56,555 nt of DNA from Bacilli bacterium. Its GTDB lineage: Bacteria > Bacillota_I > Bacilli_A > RF39 > UBA660. The position numbers and the translations under genes are program-made. The DNA is taken from NCBI GenBank assembly GCA_022795155.1, contig JAAWGF010000008.1, forward strand, positions 1-56,555. The letters run 5' to 3'. Within the stretch, counting starts at the first letter, position 1, and every line of letters begins with the position of its first letter. Shown here piece after piece: positions 46,196 through 54,788 of the stretch. The notes beneath the pieces are model-generated. The model saw only the letters and a list, made by a program, of their open reading frames with translations. It did no database searches and was not told the origin of the DNA.

Positions 46196-46216
46196 AAAAA
46201 CCCTTAATGGGTTTTT
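46196..46216 (+). terminator. Terminator of the small protein gene
   Basis: Stem AAAAACCC/GGGTTTTT with a 5-base loop and T tail. Confidence 0.8.
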
Positions 46217-46278
46217 ATTGTTTATGTTTATTTTTGTTAAAAATTATGTTAGAATAATAATAGAATTGAGGTAATTAT

Positions 46279-46743
46279 ATGAAAATAAAAAATAAAGGTT
46301 TTACGTTAGTTGAATTATTAGCTGTAATTGTTATTTTAGGTCTTATTGCTTTGATTGCTGTTCCAATTGTTTTAAATAATATAAAAAAGACAAAGGAAGA
46401 TTTATATGATACACAAATAGAATTGATTAAGGCAGGAGCTCTTAGTTATGTAACTGGTGTAATTGCAGATCCTAGTGTAAATACGGCTATTTCTTCAATG
46501 GTTAAAAGTCATGAAGCAGGAATCGTAAATATTAAATTGGCTGTATTAGAACAAGCTGGTGCAGTTGAAGTTAATGTCCTGAATCCCTTTTGCGATGGTG
46601 ATAATAAGTATTTTTCACCTGATTTTACTACAATAGAAATACGATATGATGGAAAAGAATTTGATTTTGATGTTTATTATGATGTGAGTTCTGGAGATAA
46701 GTATGAAGAACTTAAAAATAGTTGTGTAGCTAAAAGAGGATAG
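46279..46743 (+). CDS. Type IV prepilin / ComGC-like pseudopilin
   Basis: A 154-residue pilin subunit. The short basic leader MKIKNKG is followed by the cleavage/methylation motif G-FTLVELLAVIVIL, with Glu at +5, then a helical spine and a globular domain with two Cys (NPFCDGD and NSCVAK) that could form a disulfide loop. It should be cut by the prepilin peptidase at 34591. ATG 46279 follows GAGGTAAT. It lies 3 bases before the DUF4825-like gene. Confidence 0.92.
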   Translation: MKIKNKGFTLVELLAVIVILGLIALIAVPIVLNNIKKTKEDLYDTQIELIKAGALSYVTGVIADPSVNTAISSMVKSHEAGIVNIKLAVLEQAGAVEVNVLNPFCDGDNKYFSPDFTTIEIRYDGKEFDFDVYYDVSSGDKYEELKNSCVAKRG

Positions 46744-46745
46744 AA

Positions 46746-47420
46746 ATGAATAAAATAAAAATTATTTTGATAGGTATATCTATTATTTTGGCATTATTTA
46801 TTATTAATAGTAGTTATAATATATTAGAAAAGTTTAAAAATACATCTATTGATAATAAGGAACGGATTGAAAAAATAATCCATTTATTGAACTATGATAA
46901 AAGTGAATTTACGTTAGATATTACAGAAGATAATATAAATATAAATTATGAAACAGAACGTGTTAATTATAAAGATTTGGAAAAAAATGCTTCCATTTTA
47001 TTTTATTTAATAAATGGTTTACATACTATTAATTATCAAATTAACGATCAGGATTATATGTTTAACTATGATAAAGTTTCTTTAATTTATGATGATTTTA
47101 AAGATACTGATATTAAGAAAATAAATGAAAGATATAAGAATAAATATTTTTCACAAATATATTTAGGGAATATTAATGGGGAATTTGATTTGTTTGATAT
47201 ATCTGAAGTGTGCCTTGATAATTATATTGAGTTAGCTCGTAATAAAGATTATGTTTATTATATTACTTGTTCATCTTTAGATAGTGTTATTGTTATTAAT
47301 GGAAATATTGAATATACTTTATTAGAGGCTTTAGGAAAAGACATAATTAACGTTGATGATTTAATGAATATAAATTTAAAAATAAGTAAGGAAAAAGTGG
47401 GAAATGAAAGTATTAGTTAG
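46746..47420 (+). CDS. Membrane-anchored DUF4825-like protein
   Basis: A 224-residue protein with one N-terminal membrane helix (about 5-25) and an extracellular domain. The block KNASILFYLINGLHTINYQI with the earlier NKERIEKIIHLLNYDKSEF resembles the DUF4825 domain, often found at the C-terminus of BlaR1-like regulators. Two Cys pairs (SEVCLD and YYITCS) could form a disulfide. It starts 3 bases after the prepilin gene and overlaps the HAD gene by 17 bases. It could be a minor pilus component by position, but the domain does not suggest one. Confidence 0.65.
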   Translation: MNKIKIILIGISIILALFIINSSYNILEKFKNTSIDNKERIEKIIHLLNYDKSEFTLDITEDNININYETERVNYKDLEKNASILFYLINGLHTINYQINDQDYMFNYDKVSLIYDDFKDTDIKKINERYKNKYFSQIYLGNINGEFDLFDISEVCLDNYIELARNKDYVYYITCSSLDSVIVINGNIEYTLLEALGKDIINVDDLMNINLKISKEKVGNESIS

Positions 47421-48087
47421 TGATTTTGATAAAACATTTTATGATGATAATTATTTAAATAATATTGATATTGTAAATAAATTTGTTAAAAGTGGTAATA
47501 TGTTTATTATTGCAACAGGTAGAAGTTTTGATAGATTAAATGAGGTGATTAAAGTTTCTGATATTGCGTATAGTTATTTGATTTGTAATGATGGAATGAA
47601 TATTTATGATAATGCAAATAATAATATTTTTTCATGTAGTATTAATAAAGAAACATTGACATCTTTATATAAGTTATTAGAAAGTGATAAGAATATTATA
47701 GGGATACTATTAGAAAGTAGTAAAGATGAGTATTCTAGTCAAATTAATTCAATTGCTGGTAAGTTTATTAATAGAGATATTTGTTGCAAATTAGTAGAAA
47801 AGATAAATGAACAATTTGATGATGTTTATGCCTATCTAAGTGAATATCATATCAATATTAGGAATAAGAGTGCGTCTAAGGCAAATGCAATAAAATTCTT
47901 GATTGACAATTATAACTTAAATAAAGAGGATATATATACTATTGGTGATGGAGTAAATGATAGTGATATGTGTGAATGCTTTAAAAGTTTTTCATTTGTT
48001 AATGCTGATCAAACTGTAAAAGATGTGAGTAAAATAATTGTTAATAATTTTAAAGAGGCTATTGATAATTTAAAAAAGGTTAAATAA
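47404..48087 (+). CDS. HAD-IIB (Cof-type) phosphatase
   Basis: A cytosolic phosphatase of 227 residues. Motif I is SDFDKTFYDD (Asp7 nucleophile, Asp9), motif III a Lys near NKSASKANAIKFL, motif IV GDGVNDSDM. It has the C2-type cap of the Cof family, which acts on sugar phosphates or cofactors. The start overlaps the previous gene by 17 bases. The substrate is unknown. The terminator lies immediately after. Confidence 0.9.
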   Translation: MKVLVSDFDKTFYDDNYLNNIDIVNKFVKSGNMFIIATGRSFDRLNEVIKVSDIAYSYLICNDGMNIYDNANNNIFSCSINKETLTSLYKLLESDKNIIGILLESSKDEYSSQINSIAGKFINRDICCKLVEKINEQFDDVYAYLSEYHINIRNKSASKANAIKFLIDNYNLNKEDIYTIGDGVNDSDMCECFKSFSFVNADQTVKDVSKIIVNNFKEAIDNLKKVK

Positions 48088-48118
48088 AAACTAGGAATTT
48101 AAAAAACCTAGTTTTTTT
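48086..48118. terminator. Bidirectional terminator between the HAD gene and pgsA
   Basis: A 10-bp stem AAAAACTAGG/CCTAGTTTTT with an 11-base loop, A's and T's on both sides. It overlaps the end of pgsA. Confidence 0.85.
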
Positions 48119-48647
48119 ATACAATACTTTTTGATAATTTGTTTGTTTCAATCAATCTTTCTACATAACAAATAATACTAATAATTTGAAGGATGATTGT
48201 TATAATTAAAAATATATTCATTATTGTAATAAATTTATAATCAAAATATGAAATGAAGCCTAAAATAACATTTAAAAAAAGAGACCAAGTTTTGATTTTT
48301 CCAATAAAAAGTGATTTAGTTTTTTTTGTTTTATAATAAATAAACAGATTTATAATAGATATAACTAATTCAAAAAATAAACTGATTAATAAGATTGGGT
48401 ATTTTATTGACAAGGCAATTAATAATCCGATGGCAAAAAATTTATCACTAACAGCGTCCAATTTAGCTCCTAATTCACTTTTAACATTAAATTTTCTAGC
48501 GATTAGTCCGTCAAAATAATCTGTAATAGCTGCAAAAATAGCTATAATAATTGTTAAATCAATTCGATCTAGTGTAAAGAAAGTGACAATAAATGGGATA
48601 CTTATAATACGAATTGAGGTCAAAATATTTGGTATATGTTTAATCAT
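48117..48647 (-). CDS. pgsA: CDP-diacylglycerol-glycerol-3-phosphate phosphatidyltransferase
   Basis: A membrane enzyme of 176 residues that makes phosphatidylglycerol-phosphate. The CDP-alcohol transferase motif reads DYFDGLIARKFNVKSELGAK then LDAVSDKF, which is DG-x2-AR-x8-G-x3-D-x3-D. It has about five membrane helices. The ribosome site is GAGGGTG and the minus-strand promoter is clear. Another CDP-alcohol enzyme such as a phosphatidylserine or cardiolipin type is possible; the position and length favour pgsA. Confidence 0.88.
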   Translation of the reverse strand: MIKHIPNILTSIRIISIPFIVTFFTLDRIDLTIIIAIFAAITDYFDGLIARKFNVKSELGAKLDAVSDKFFAIGLLIALSIKYPILLISLFFELVISIINLFIYYKTKKTKSLFIGKIKTWSLFLNVILGFISYFDYKFITIMNIFLIITIILQIISIICYVERLIETNKLSKSIV

Positions 48648-48669
48648 TGACTAACACCCTCTCATGTTA

Positions 48670-48698
48670 ATTTTATATTTTTTATTTATTTTTGTCAA
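48670..48698 (-). promoter_or_regulatory. Promoter for pgsA
   Basis: On the minus strand TTGACA (48693-48698) and TAAAAT (48670-48675) with 17 bases between. Confidence 0.7.
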
Positions 48699-48734
48699 TT
48701 ACTCATATTAATTATTTTGTTTCATATAATTTAG

Positions 48735-48788
48735 TGTATTAATTATTTAATACAGAGGAAACCTGTAGTGCTACAGTTTCCTTTTTTT
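48735..48788 (+). ncRNA. Possible small RNA or orphan terminator
   Basis: Two hairpins lie back to back: a perfect 8-bp stem at 48735-48754 (TGTATTAA/TTAATACA) and a 12-bp bulged stem at 48756-48782 (AGGAAA, CTGTAG with CTACAG, TTTCCT) with seven T's. A TATAAT at 48725-48730 lies just before. No plus-strand gene reads into it, because the HAD gene is already terminated and pgsA is on the other strand. A short RNA of about 50 nt is possible. Confidence 0.4.
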
Positions 48789-48800
48789 ATACTTTGTTTG

Positions 48801-48829
48801 TTGAATTTTGTCAGTTTTTATGGTATAAT
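48801..48829 (+). promoter_or_regulatory. Promoter for the glucosaminidase gene
   Basis: TTGAAT and TATAAT with 17 bases between, 29 bases before ATG 48858. AGGAGG lies between. Confidence 0.7.
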
Positions 48830-48857
48830 TTATTAGATTAGGCTAGGAGGAAATTTT

Positions 48858-51848
48858 ATGAAAAAGATATTAAATTTTATTTTAGTAATTAATATTTTAT
48901 TTTGTTATTTATTTCCTATTAATTTTAATGTAAAGGCAGAGGGTGTTGAGTACATTGTTTCAGTGTTAAATAAAAAAGGTGATATTGAACAACTTGGTAA
49001 ATATACTGACTATAATGAAGCAAAGAAAAAAATGAATGATCATGAGTCTACATCAGATAGTGTAGCTGTTATATATAAAAATGGCAAGTTAGTAAATGCT
49101 AAATACGCAATGGTAAAGTTTATTCCAGGAAATGTTGCTAGATTGTATCAAGAATCAACTAAATCTTATAATGACTTTTATACAGCCGTTCATACATCAT
49201 ATGGACTAGATGCCGCTTTTATAGATTATGATCCAAATACGAATCGTGTTAAGTTAAAAATAAGTGGATTTACTGGTTGGGTAGATGCAAGTTACTTAAA
49301 TATAGTTCCAATCGTTCAATTATATTCCAATAATTTGCGCATTACTGAAAATATTCATGACGCTTTGAATGTTAGAGACAGTGCCAGTTCAAATGGCAAT
49401 AAAATTGGTTATGTTGTATCTGGTCAGGTATTTTCTTATACAGAGAAAGTTGTGAGTGATGGTTATACTTGGTACAAGATAAATTATAATGGATCTTATG
49501 GTTGGATTGCTAATGTTGATGCTGGTATTTCTGAAGATGTTGATGTTGATTTAAAAACATATTATCAAAATTGGGAGTCCACAGGAAATTTATTACATTA
49601 TTTTGCTTATAATACATCTGGTGTTGAAAGTTCAACTTTTACCAATTTAGGACCAGCACCAAGTTTTTTAACACCATATAAAAATTATTACAGTTTTGAT
49701 GGCAATTATTTTTATGATGATATTATTAAAATGTTAGATGATTATAAATCTGATAACTATAGTAAAGCTGTTAATAAAAATAATCCTTTTTATGCCTATT
49801 ATTTATATTTGCCAAATCGTTCTCAAACAGCTTATACGGCCGATGATTTAAATTTCTTTATTACCCAAAAGGGGTATACATCTAAACCCGATGCATCGAT
49901 AAAATATGTCGATGATAATGGAAATTTTATTGGTGGAATAAATAGGAATGGGATTTCATTAATGGTAGGAGAAGGGGCTAGTTTTATTGCTAGTCAGGAA
50001 ACGTATGGTGTTAATGCTTTGCTTACATTCTCAGCTGCTATAAATGAAAGTGCAACAGGAACAAGTGCTATTGCTTTTGCTAAAAATAATTTATTTGGAC
50101 ATAGTGCTTATGATAGTTGCCCATTTACTTGCGCTACTACTTATAAAACAGTTAGTGAAGCTATTTATGAACATGCTAGATTAACTGGTGAAAATTATAA
50201 TAATCCAAATCATAAGTATTATCACGGAAGTCATTATGGTAATAAAGGTAGTGGTATGAATGTTATGTATGCGACCGATCCTTATTGGGGTGAAAAAGCT
50301 GCTCAAGCCTATTTTTTCACGGATAATTCTTATGGTCGAGCCGATTATTTGTATAATACTTTAGGTCTAAAAACTAAAAGTGAGGATATATTTGTATATG
50401 CAGAGGCAAATTCTAAATCAAAAATAATTTATAATGTTAATAATGATTATGAAACAGTTTCCAATATTCCATTAATTGTTTTAGATAAATTTAAAAATAA
50501 TGATGGCTGGTGGTATAAAGTTTATACAGAAATTGGTTTAGATGAAAATAAAAACATTGTTATTGATAGATATGATCGTAAATATAGTTATGGATATGTT
50601 AAAGAAGAAGACTTGTATGTTTCTAATAGTCAACCTGTTATTTCGGCTAAGGATATAAATGTTAAGGCAGGGGATAAAGTTGATTTTATGAATGGAGTTA
50701 AGGCAACTGATAAAGAGGATGGCGATATTACATCAAAAATTAAGTATGAAACGAATGCTAAACTTGATATACCTGGTGAATATAGTGTAACTTATACAGT
50801 TAAAGATAATAGTAATTTTAGCGTTAGTAAAACAGTTAAGGTATCTGTTGAAATTAACACTAGTGGTGGCACTAATATAACAGATGATAATATTTTGGAG
50901 AATCTTGATAAAACAAAAACAAGAAAAGAATCTTTATTCTATATGGATTATTTAAAAGAAACAGATGGTCATTTAGTGCTAAGAGGATATAGTACAATTA
51001 ATGGCATTAATAATAATTTATCAAATGATATAAAATATAATGTTTTATTAGAAAATGTTGATACTGGAAAAATTACAACTTTAGATGCTTTAAGAATTAC
51101 TGATAAAGATTCAATTACGCGTGTACCTTATAGTGACGATAATTTAGATTATACTTATTCATGGTTTGAGTATAAGTTTGATTTAAATAAAATTTCGGCT
51201 GGTAATTATAGAATGTATGTTTTGGCCCAAACTGATAAATATTATTCGCTTTCTATTGTAAGTAATAAATTATATAAGGAACAAGTTACTGGGTATATTA
51301 AAGATAAAAGTTTAATTATATATCGTAATTTTAATGATAAAACAGGTGCAATTGAATTAAATGTTCGTAATAATACTTTGGCAAATAAGAATAGTTCTTA
51401 TATGTATAATCAGTATGATACATATCGTGCTTTTGAGTTTGTTGACAATAAATTGCATCTTAAAGGTTTGTCATATTCCTATGGAGCTGATTTAAATAAA
51501 GATGCCAAAGTAGAAAGAAAAATAATTTTTGAAAATAAAGAAACATATCAAACATTTACTTATGATTTAGGTAGTATTACAAATGGTTTATATCCTGCGG
51601 TTTTACCAGCTGACGATAATCTCGATAAAACCCGTGCATGGTATGATAATACAATTGATATTTCTAATATACCTGTTGGTGAATATGTAATTTATGTAAC
51701 AACTAAGGCTAATATTACGGATATAGCTGAATTTACTGAAAAATTGGGTAGAAAACTTGATTCGGTGACTACTACAATAAATGGTAAAAAATATAGTTTT
51801 ATAATTAATTATAATAAAGGTAATCGTATAGAATTAATTGTTAAATAA
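48858..51848 (+). CDS. Secreted glucosaminidase with SH3-like and Ig-like domains
   Basis: A wall hydrolase of 996 residues. Residues 1-28 are a signal peptide (MKKILNFILVINILFCYLF, cut near VKAE). Next come a bacterial SH3-like region (about 165-225, ALNVRDSASSNGNKIGYV), a glucosaminidase domain (about 370-505) with NESATGTSAIAFAKNN, a family catalytic Glu and NNLFGHSAYD, a Cys pair (CPFTC), a second SH3-like part (about 510-590), an Ig-like domain (about 595-670, KEDGDITSKI and PGEYSVTYTV), and two similar C-terminal blocks (about 690-825 and 850-996). It resembles LytB/Auto-type N-acetylglucosaminidases. It has its own promoter and terminator. Confidence 0.9.
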   Translation: MKKILNFILVINILFCYLFPINFNVKAEGVEYIVSVLNKKGDIEQLGKYTDYNEAKKKMNDHESTSDSVAVIYKNGKLVNAKYAMVKFIPGNVARLYQESTKSYNDFYTAVHTSYGLDAAFIDYDPNTNRVKLKISGFTGWVDASYLNIVPIVQLYSNNLRITENIHDALNVRDSASSNGNKIGYVVSGQVFSYTEKVVSDGYTWYKINYNGSYGWIANVDAGISEDVDVDLKTYYQNWESTGNLLHYFAYNTSGVESSTFTNLGPAPSFLTPYKNYYSFDGNYFYDDIIKMLDDYKSDNYSKAVNKNNPFYAYYLYLPNRSQTAYTADDLNFFITQKGYTSKPDASIKYVDDNGNFIGGINRNGISLMVGEGASFIASQETYGVNALLTFSAAINESATGTSAIAFAKNNLFGHSAYDSCPFTCATTYKTVSEAIYEHARLTGENYNNPNHKYYHGSHYGNKGSGMNVMYATDPYWGEKAAQAYFFTDNSYGRADYLYNTLGLKTKSEDIFVYAEANSKSKIIYNVNNDYETVSNIPLIVLDKFKNNDGWWYKVYTEIGLDENKNIVIDRYDRKYSYGYVKEEDLYVSNSQPVISAKDINVKAGDKVDFMNGVKATDKEDGDITSKIKYETNAKLDIPGEYSVTYTVKDNSNFSVSKTVKVSVEINTSGGTNITDDNILENLDKTKTRKESLFYMDYLKETDGHLVLRGYSTINGINNNLSNDIKYNVLLENVDTGKITTLDALRITDKDSITRVPYSDDNLDYTYSWFEYKFDLNKISAGNYRMYVLAQTDKYYSLSIVSNKLYKEQVTGYIKDKSLIIYRNFNDKTGAIELNVRNNTLANKNSSYMYNQYDTYRAFEFVDNKLHLKGLSYSYGADLNKDAKVERKIIFENKETYQTFTYDLGSITNGLYPAVLPADDNLDKTRAWYDNTIDISNIPVGEYVIYVTTKANITDIAEFTEKLGRKLDSVTTTINGKKYSFIINYNKGNRIELIVK

Positions 51849-51853
51849 ATTTT

Positions 51854-51887
51854 AACAAGCAGAATAGTATTTCTGTTTGTTTTTTTG
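51854..51887 (+). terminator. Terminator of the glucosaminidase gene
   Basis: An 11-bp stem AACAAGCAGAA/TTCTGTTTGTT with a 6-base loop and T tail. Confidence 0.8.
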
Positions 51888-51894
51888 TATATGT

Positions 51895-51929
51895 AATAAA
51901 AAATAGAATTTCCGTTGAAATTCTATTTT
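51895..51929 (-). terminator. Terminator of the PASTA protein gene
   Basis: A perfect 13-bp stem AAAATAGAATTTC/GAAATTCTATTTT with a 4-base loop and an A-rich left flank, so it reads as T-rich on the minus strand. It overlaps the end of the gene. Confidence 0.75.
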
Positions 51930-53881
51930 ACGATTGTAACAGTATAGGTGTCACAGTGATTTAAATTTTTACCATCTATTTCATTAGCGTTGCACACAAC
52001 ACCAGCTCCAGAATCACCATTACTACAATTATCGACTAGATTAAAATTCCATTTAATGTTTGGATAAGCCTTTAAAATGTTTGATTTAGTTTGATTTCCA
52101 TCATTTCCTGGTGTAATCCAAATTTGAGTAGTTTCGTTTCTATTACATGAAGGTGGTTGTGGTGTAACAGGTGCAGGACCACTACTTAATCCAATACTAA
52201 CATAGGTACCAGTTACAACTTCGCTATCCGCATTTTTGTTTTGATTTTGGGCAATATTTACTGGCGTATCGGAATATCCATTATAGTAGAATGTACAGTT
52301 TAAACCGATATTTGAACATATTGAAGATATTTCATCTTTATGTTTACCTATAAACGATGGGATTTTTACAGGTTTCCCATATGATATATAAATAACTAAT
52401 GTATCACTATAATTTATAACAGCGTCTTTTTCAGGAATTGTTTTAATAATTTCACCTTTAGCGACTTCGTTATTAAACTCATATTCTTCACGGTATTCAA
52501 TGCCAGTATCATTAGCCCAATTTCTAAAATCAGCTATATTATTAAACTTTGGCATTTTTAGGGCGCCTTTTGACGTTGTAATAGTAATTAATGTTCCCGC
52601 TTCAATTTCTGCATTTTCTTTATAATCAGCTTCAATGATTTTACCAATTTCAATTGTTGAATTATATTTTGTTTCAAAACTAACTTTTAAATTGTTATTT
52701 ATTATCCATTCTGTTACTTCATCAACTGTCATTTTTGTTAAATCTGGCACAACTATTTTTTTACCTTTTGAGACAATAATTTTTATTTTGTCATTTTTAG
52801 GATCAATTGTAGTTCCTACTTCTGTTTCTTGATCAGCAACATAGTTTTTAGCTACTTCATCGGAAAACACATATATTATTTCATATTTGATACCATGTCT
52901 TTTTAGCCAAAGAGTTGCTTCCAATAAACTTTTATTATATAAATCAATCATATCAACAGGCTCAAGATCATCTTCACTACCTAATGAAACTTTTAATTTT
53001 AATTCATCATTTCTTCTTATTTGCCCACTAATGTTTTGTTCTAAGATAATGTCTTTTTCTTTTTCGTTGTTAATTTCATATTCAATACTAACATTATTTA
53101 AAAAGTTATTATTAATAGTATTTATAGCATCATCAATATTCCAACCAACCATATTTGGTAAGGAAATAATTTTTTCATAGTTTGGTCCATAGGAAACTGT
53201 GAAAGTTATTTCTTTAACATTCTTTAATAATGTGTTAGGATAAATATCTTGCGTAATAATGTGATATTCATCAATATTATCACTATATTCATAAATCTGA
53301 TTTACTTCAATATTATTTTCTTTAGCCCATTTTAAAGCTTCAGAAATGCTTTTGTTTTGAAAATTTTCTAATAGTTCTTGGGTTGGTAATTCAATAATAT
53401 TGTTAATTACTAAAAAGTTAAAAACTAAAAATAATAATATTGTAATATTAGCAAATATGCCAAATATATTTCTATTAATCATTGTTGTAATCATAAATAA
53501 TAATGCCATAAAAGTAATAATTGAAGCATTTATGATTAAATATACATTATTGACTTGGTTTTGACAAAAAACAATTGTAAAAATTAAGTAAGCACAACTT
53601 AATATAAAACTTATAGATGAGAAAACTTTAGGCCCTATATTTTTTGTTTCTGTATTTTTAGCTTGTCTTTCCTTTTTTTCAATATTATTTTTTTCATTGT
53701 GTTTAACTTTATTTAATTCATCATCAAATTTTTTATTAATCATGTCAATATCTTTTTCTTCTTTTTGTTCATCATTATCTTCTTCAAATAGAAATCTTTT
53801 TAATTTTTTCTTGTCATTACGACTCATGATATCTTCAAATTCCATATCTTTATTAAAATCGTTCTTTTTTTTCTTTGCCAT
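51923..53881 (-). CDS. Membrane protein with PASTA repeats, no kinase
   Basis: A 652-residue protein. The front (about 1-85) is charged, with Lys/Glu runs and coiled-coil. Three membrane helices (about 85-165) follow, then an extracellular chain of five or six PASTA-like repeats (about 165-570), recognisable by DDAINTINN, LEATLWLKRHGI, VDEVTEWIINNNL and KDEISSICSNIGL plus VSYG/VSKG/TSKG strand ends. The C-terminus (about 575-652) is a novel Cys-rich domain (CNRNE, VDNCSNG, VVCNANE, HCDTYT). PASTA domains usually belong to PrkC-type kinases or PBPs and bind muropeptide. There is no kinase or transpeptidase here. Confidence 0.82.
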   Translation of the reverse strand: MAKKKKNDFNKDMEFEDIMSRNDKKKLKRFLFEEDNDEQKEEKDIDMINKKFDDELNKVKHNEKNNIEKKERQAKNTETKNIGPKVFSSISFILSCAYLIFTIVFCQNQVNNVYLIINASIITFMALLFMITTMINRNIFGIFANITILLFLVFNFLVINNIIELPTQELLENFQNKSISEALKWAKENNIEVNQIYEYSDNIDEYHIITQDIYPNTLLKNVKEITFTVSYGPNYEKIISLPNMVGWNIDDAINTINNNFLNNVSIEYEINNEKEKDIILEQNISGQIRRNDELKLKVSLGSEDDLEPVDMIDLYNKSLLEATLWLKRHGIKYEIIYVFSDEVAKNYVADQETEVGTTIDPKNDKIKIIVSKGKKIVVPDLTKMTVDEVTEWIINNNLKVSFETKYNSTIEIGKIIEADYKENAEIEAGTLITITTSKGALKMPKFNNIADFRNWANDTGIEYREEYEFNNEVAKGEIIKTIPEKDAVINYSDTLVIYISYGKPVKIPSFIGKHKDEISSICSNIGLNCTFYYNGYSDTPVNIAQNQNKNADSEVVTGTYVSIGLSSGPAPVTPQPPSCNRNETTQIWITPGNDGNQTKSNILKAYPNIKWNFNLVDNCSNGDSGAGVVCNANEIDGKNLNHCDTYTVTIVK

Positions 53882-53982
53882 CTATTATCACCTATGATAA
53901 TTATACATTAAATATAAAAAAAAATAAATATGTCTTTCTTCTTTTGGTGTCAATTAATTGTTAGATTTAATGTTAAATAGTA

Positions 53983-54011
53983 TTGTAATAGGAAAATAAT
54001 AATTGTATAAT
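53983..54011 (+). promoter_or_regulatory. Promoter for the CYTH-like gene
   Basis: TTGTAA and TATAAT with 17 bases between. The ATG at 54016 lies before the transcript start near 54018, so ATG 54028 behind GGTGAT is the start. Confidence 0.7.
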
Positions 54012-54027
54012 AAAAATGGTGATTGTT

Positions 54028-54621
54028 ATGGATATAAATATGATGGGCGAGAAAGAAAAAGAAGTAAAAATACTGGATTTAACAACTGATGATTTATTAC
54101 GAATTGATGATGTAATGAAGAGTTTGGGAGCTAAAAAAGTTGCTGATTATACTAGACATATTATGACTTTTGATAATGGTACATCAAAAGACTTAAATCA
54201 ATTATTGCGAGTAACTGAAGAGGATGGATATACTAAAGTTACGTTGCATATAAATCAAAATGATGAAGATAAAAAAAGACATATAAAATTTCATTTACCG
54301 CAATCAGATCGTTTTATTGATTTTATTGATTGTCGCTATAATGAAAAAATGTTAGCTGATACATATGCTAGAAGAATTTCTTATGAGTTAGGTGAAAGTG
54401 ATAGTTGTATTGATTTTGATATTGATTGTTTTGAGTGTATACCAGCATTTATGGAAATAGATATAGAGAATTTAGGAGTATGTGGATATACACTACAAAC
54501 ATTAATTGAAAAACTAAATTTACAAGATAAAAGATGTGTAGTTTTAGGAACAGAATCTATTCATGAGTTATATGGTGTTAATTATTTTGAGGCATATAAA
54601 AAAGAAGTATATAAAAAATAA
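54028..54621 (+). CDS. CYTH-like phosphohydrolase domain protein
   Basis: A soluble protein of 197 residues. It shows the CYTH signature EKEVK (ExExK) near the front, then a strand-rich barrel with LLRVTEEDGYTKVTLHIN, YARRISYELGES, and AFMEIDIENLG where the family has its C-terminal acidic metal/substrate residues. CYTH proteins are triphosphate tunnel enzymes (thiamine triphosphatase, class IV adenylate cyclase, polyphosphate-linked). The start is set by the promoter at 53983. It has no partner gene nearby. Confidence 0.78.
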   Translation: MDINMMGEKEKEVKILDLTTDDLLRIDDVMKSLGAKKVADYTRHIMTFDNGTSKDLNQLLRVTEEDGYTKVTLHINQNDEDKKRHIKFHLPQSDRFIDFIDCRYNEKMLADTYARRISYELGESDSCIDFDIDCFECIPAFMEIDIENLGVCGYTLQTLIEKLNLQDKRCVVLGTESIHELYGVNYFEAYKKEVYKK

Positions 54622-54687
54622 AATAATTTGCTAAATAAAATATTAATTTCATATTTGATTTTAATATTTTTTTGTTTACAATTTTAT

Positions 54688-54715
54688 TTGCTTTTTAGAA
54701 AATATTTGTTATAAT
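54688..54715 (+). promoter_or_regulatory. Promoter for the zinc-ribbon anchored protein
   Basis: TTGCTT and TATAAT with a 16-base spacer, about 74 bases before ATG 54789. The leader of about 70 bases shows no clear riboswitch. Confidence 0.5.
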
Positions 54716-54788
54716 ATACTTAGTGCAAGGGGATTGAATATTTTTTTGCATATAATCATATTATTTTATGTAGAAAGTAGGAAAAAGT

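Noticed and set aside
46746-47420. Minor pilin
   Set aside because: It lacks a prepilin leader and carries a DUF4825-like block, though it is next to the prepilin gene.
51923-53881. PrkC-type serine/threonine kinase
   Set aside because: The cytoplasmic part is only about 85 charged residues with no kinase motifs.
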